Shown here piece by piece: positions 6,076 to 6,632 of a stretch of 6,632 nucleotides of DNA. The notes under the pieces were generated by a model. It was given only the letters and a program-made list of their open reading frames with translations, made no database searches and was not told the origin of the DNA. Position 1 is the stretch's first letter. Each line of letters begins with the position of its first letter. A program made the position numbers and the translations under genes. Source of the DNA: Chryseobacterium gleum. GTDB lineage: Bacteria; Bacteroidota; Bacteroidia; UBA10329. The stretch spans positions 1 through 6,632 of the forward strand of contig CAMCFW010000120.1 in NCBI GenBank assembly GCA_945874195.1. Direction: 5' to 3'.

Positions 6076-6632
6076 ATCTGACCGGCCTTCGGCCTTTTGC
6101 ACTATTCCCCCCGACACGATGAACTTCATCAATTCGGAAGATGAAATGTTCAAAAATTCAACATCCTTTTTATCTACGGTCACCTGCGTTCCCATCAATC
6201 CATACGAAAAAGGAAGGTAAACCGAGATCATATTCTCGTCAAAACCGAACTGTGAAAGGTTTTCATGGGTTAGGAATCCGAAGCGATATTGAATAGGGTC
6301 GCGCTGCATGAGCACCTTTACGGGCTTCCCCATCTTCTCCTCTTTTCCAAAAAAGACGGTGATCAGATCCTTTACCGAAAAGTAAATAACCTTAGCCAAT
6401 GGCGCCCTTTTCATCAGCGTATCGAACCAGGTTTCGGCCGATCGGGAAACCAAATGAGCAATCAGAAAACCAAGCAAGGCCAACCAGAAGAATGCGAAAA
6501 TCAATCCGAAACCGGGAATGTGGTATGGCAGGATGCTGGTGAACAGCGGTTCGAAAAAGTCATCGATGAGATTCACGAACCAAACGATGACAAAAATGGT
6601 GACGCCTAGAGGCGTTATGAATAACAGTCCTT
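6058..6632 (-). CDS. DUF502 family membrane protein (N-terminus outside window)
   Basis: This is a DUF502 protein, a widespread family of small inner-membrane proteins without an agreed function. The GTG at 6576 is not the real start: the frame stays open to the right edge and the extra residues, GLLFITPLGVTIFVIVWFV, are the family's typical first membrane helix. About 191 residues are therefore visible and only a few N-terminal ones are missing. A second helix follows (IPGFGLIFAFFWLALLGFLIAHLV), then RAPLAKVIYFSVKDLITVFFG, a soluble part with RFGFLTHENLS, and the closing family signature VYLPFSYGLMGTQVTVDKKDVEFLNISSSELMKFIVSGGIV. The short acidic and Ser-rich tail (EGRSDSETSQ) is variable. 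It converges on hemD and overlaps it by 18 bases, so it belongs to a separate transcription unit that begins beyond the window. Confidence 0.92.
   Translation of the reverse strand, partial: GLLFITPLGVTIFVIVWFVNLIDDFFEPLFTSILPYHIPGFGLIFAFFWLALLGFLIAHLVSRSAETWFDTLMKRAPLAKVIYFSVKDLITVFFGKEEKMGKPVKVLMQRDPIQYRFGFLTHENLSQFGFDENMISVYLPFSYGLMGTQVTVDKKDVEFLNISSSELMKFIVSGGIVQKAEGRSDSETSQ
6084..6098 (+). terminator. Weak hairpin plus T run after hemD
   Basis: GGCC (6084-6087), loop TTC and GGCC (6091-6094) are followed by TTTT, nine bases after the hemD stop and on the hem strand. It lies inside the 3' coding end of the opposing DUF502 gene. The stem is only four pairs, so it is a candidate terminator for the hem operon and not a firm one. 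Confidence 0.35.

Noticed and set aside
1..6632. A defence system, mobile element, CRISPR array or biosynthetic cluster
   Set aside because: All the open reading frames with convincing coding character belong to housekeeping or envelope families, apart from one small hypothetical protein. There are no transposase, integrase, nuclease or toxin-like sequences and no repeat array.

Overview
This window looks like ordinary chromosomal housekeeping DNA from a member of the Bacteroidota, most likely a Flavobacteriales-type marine or freshwater relative. The evidence is a five-helix Lnb/DUF4105 protein (typical of that phylum), a MauG/cytochrome c peroxidase-type protein with a CFPNND...LGC tail, scarce Shine-Dalgarno sequences, and two upstream matches to the Bacteroidota -7 promoter element TAnnTTTG. 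I see no mobile element, CRISPR array, tRNA, rRNA or phage gene, and no gap longer than about 130 bases.

Layout from left to right: (1) the 3' part of a periplasmic di-heme cytochrome c peroxidase/MauG-family gene (+), cut by the left edge; (2) a 139-residue protein of unknown function (+); (3) an Lnb-type (DUF4105) envelope protein (-), convergent with gene 2 and sharing a TTAA in which both stop codons lie; (4) mscL, the large mechanosensitive channel (+), divergent from gene 3 and followed by a hairpin terminator; (5-7) hemA, hemC and hemD (+), a heme-biosynthesis operon joined by two ATGA start/stop overlaps; (8) a DUF502 membrane protein (-), convergent with hemD, overlapping its 3' end and cut by the right edge.

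How the genes work together: hemA makes glutamate-1-semialdehyde from glutamyl-tRNA; hemC joins four porphobilinogens into hydroxymethylbilane; hemD closes this into uroporphyrinogen III. hemL, hemB and hemE, needed around these steps, are not in the window. The peroxidase at the left edge is a heme consumer, but there is no sign that it is co-regulated with the hem genes. The Lnb-type protein, MscL and the DUF502 protein are all envelope proteins.

I did not find a new multi-gene system. The most worthwhile points are the Lnb-type protein with its permuted NlpC/P60-like His/Cys arrangement, an apparent Met-to-Tyr change in the peroxidase-family protein, short repeats upstream of hemA and of the Lnb gene, and the unusually tight gene packing at both convergent junctions.
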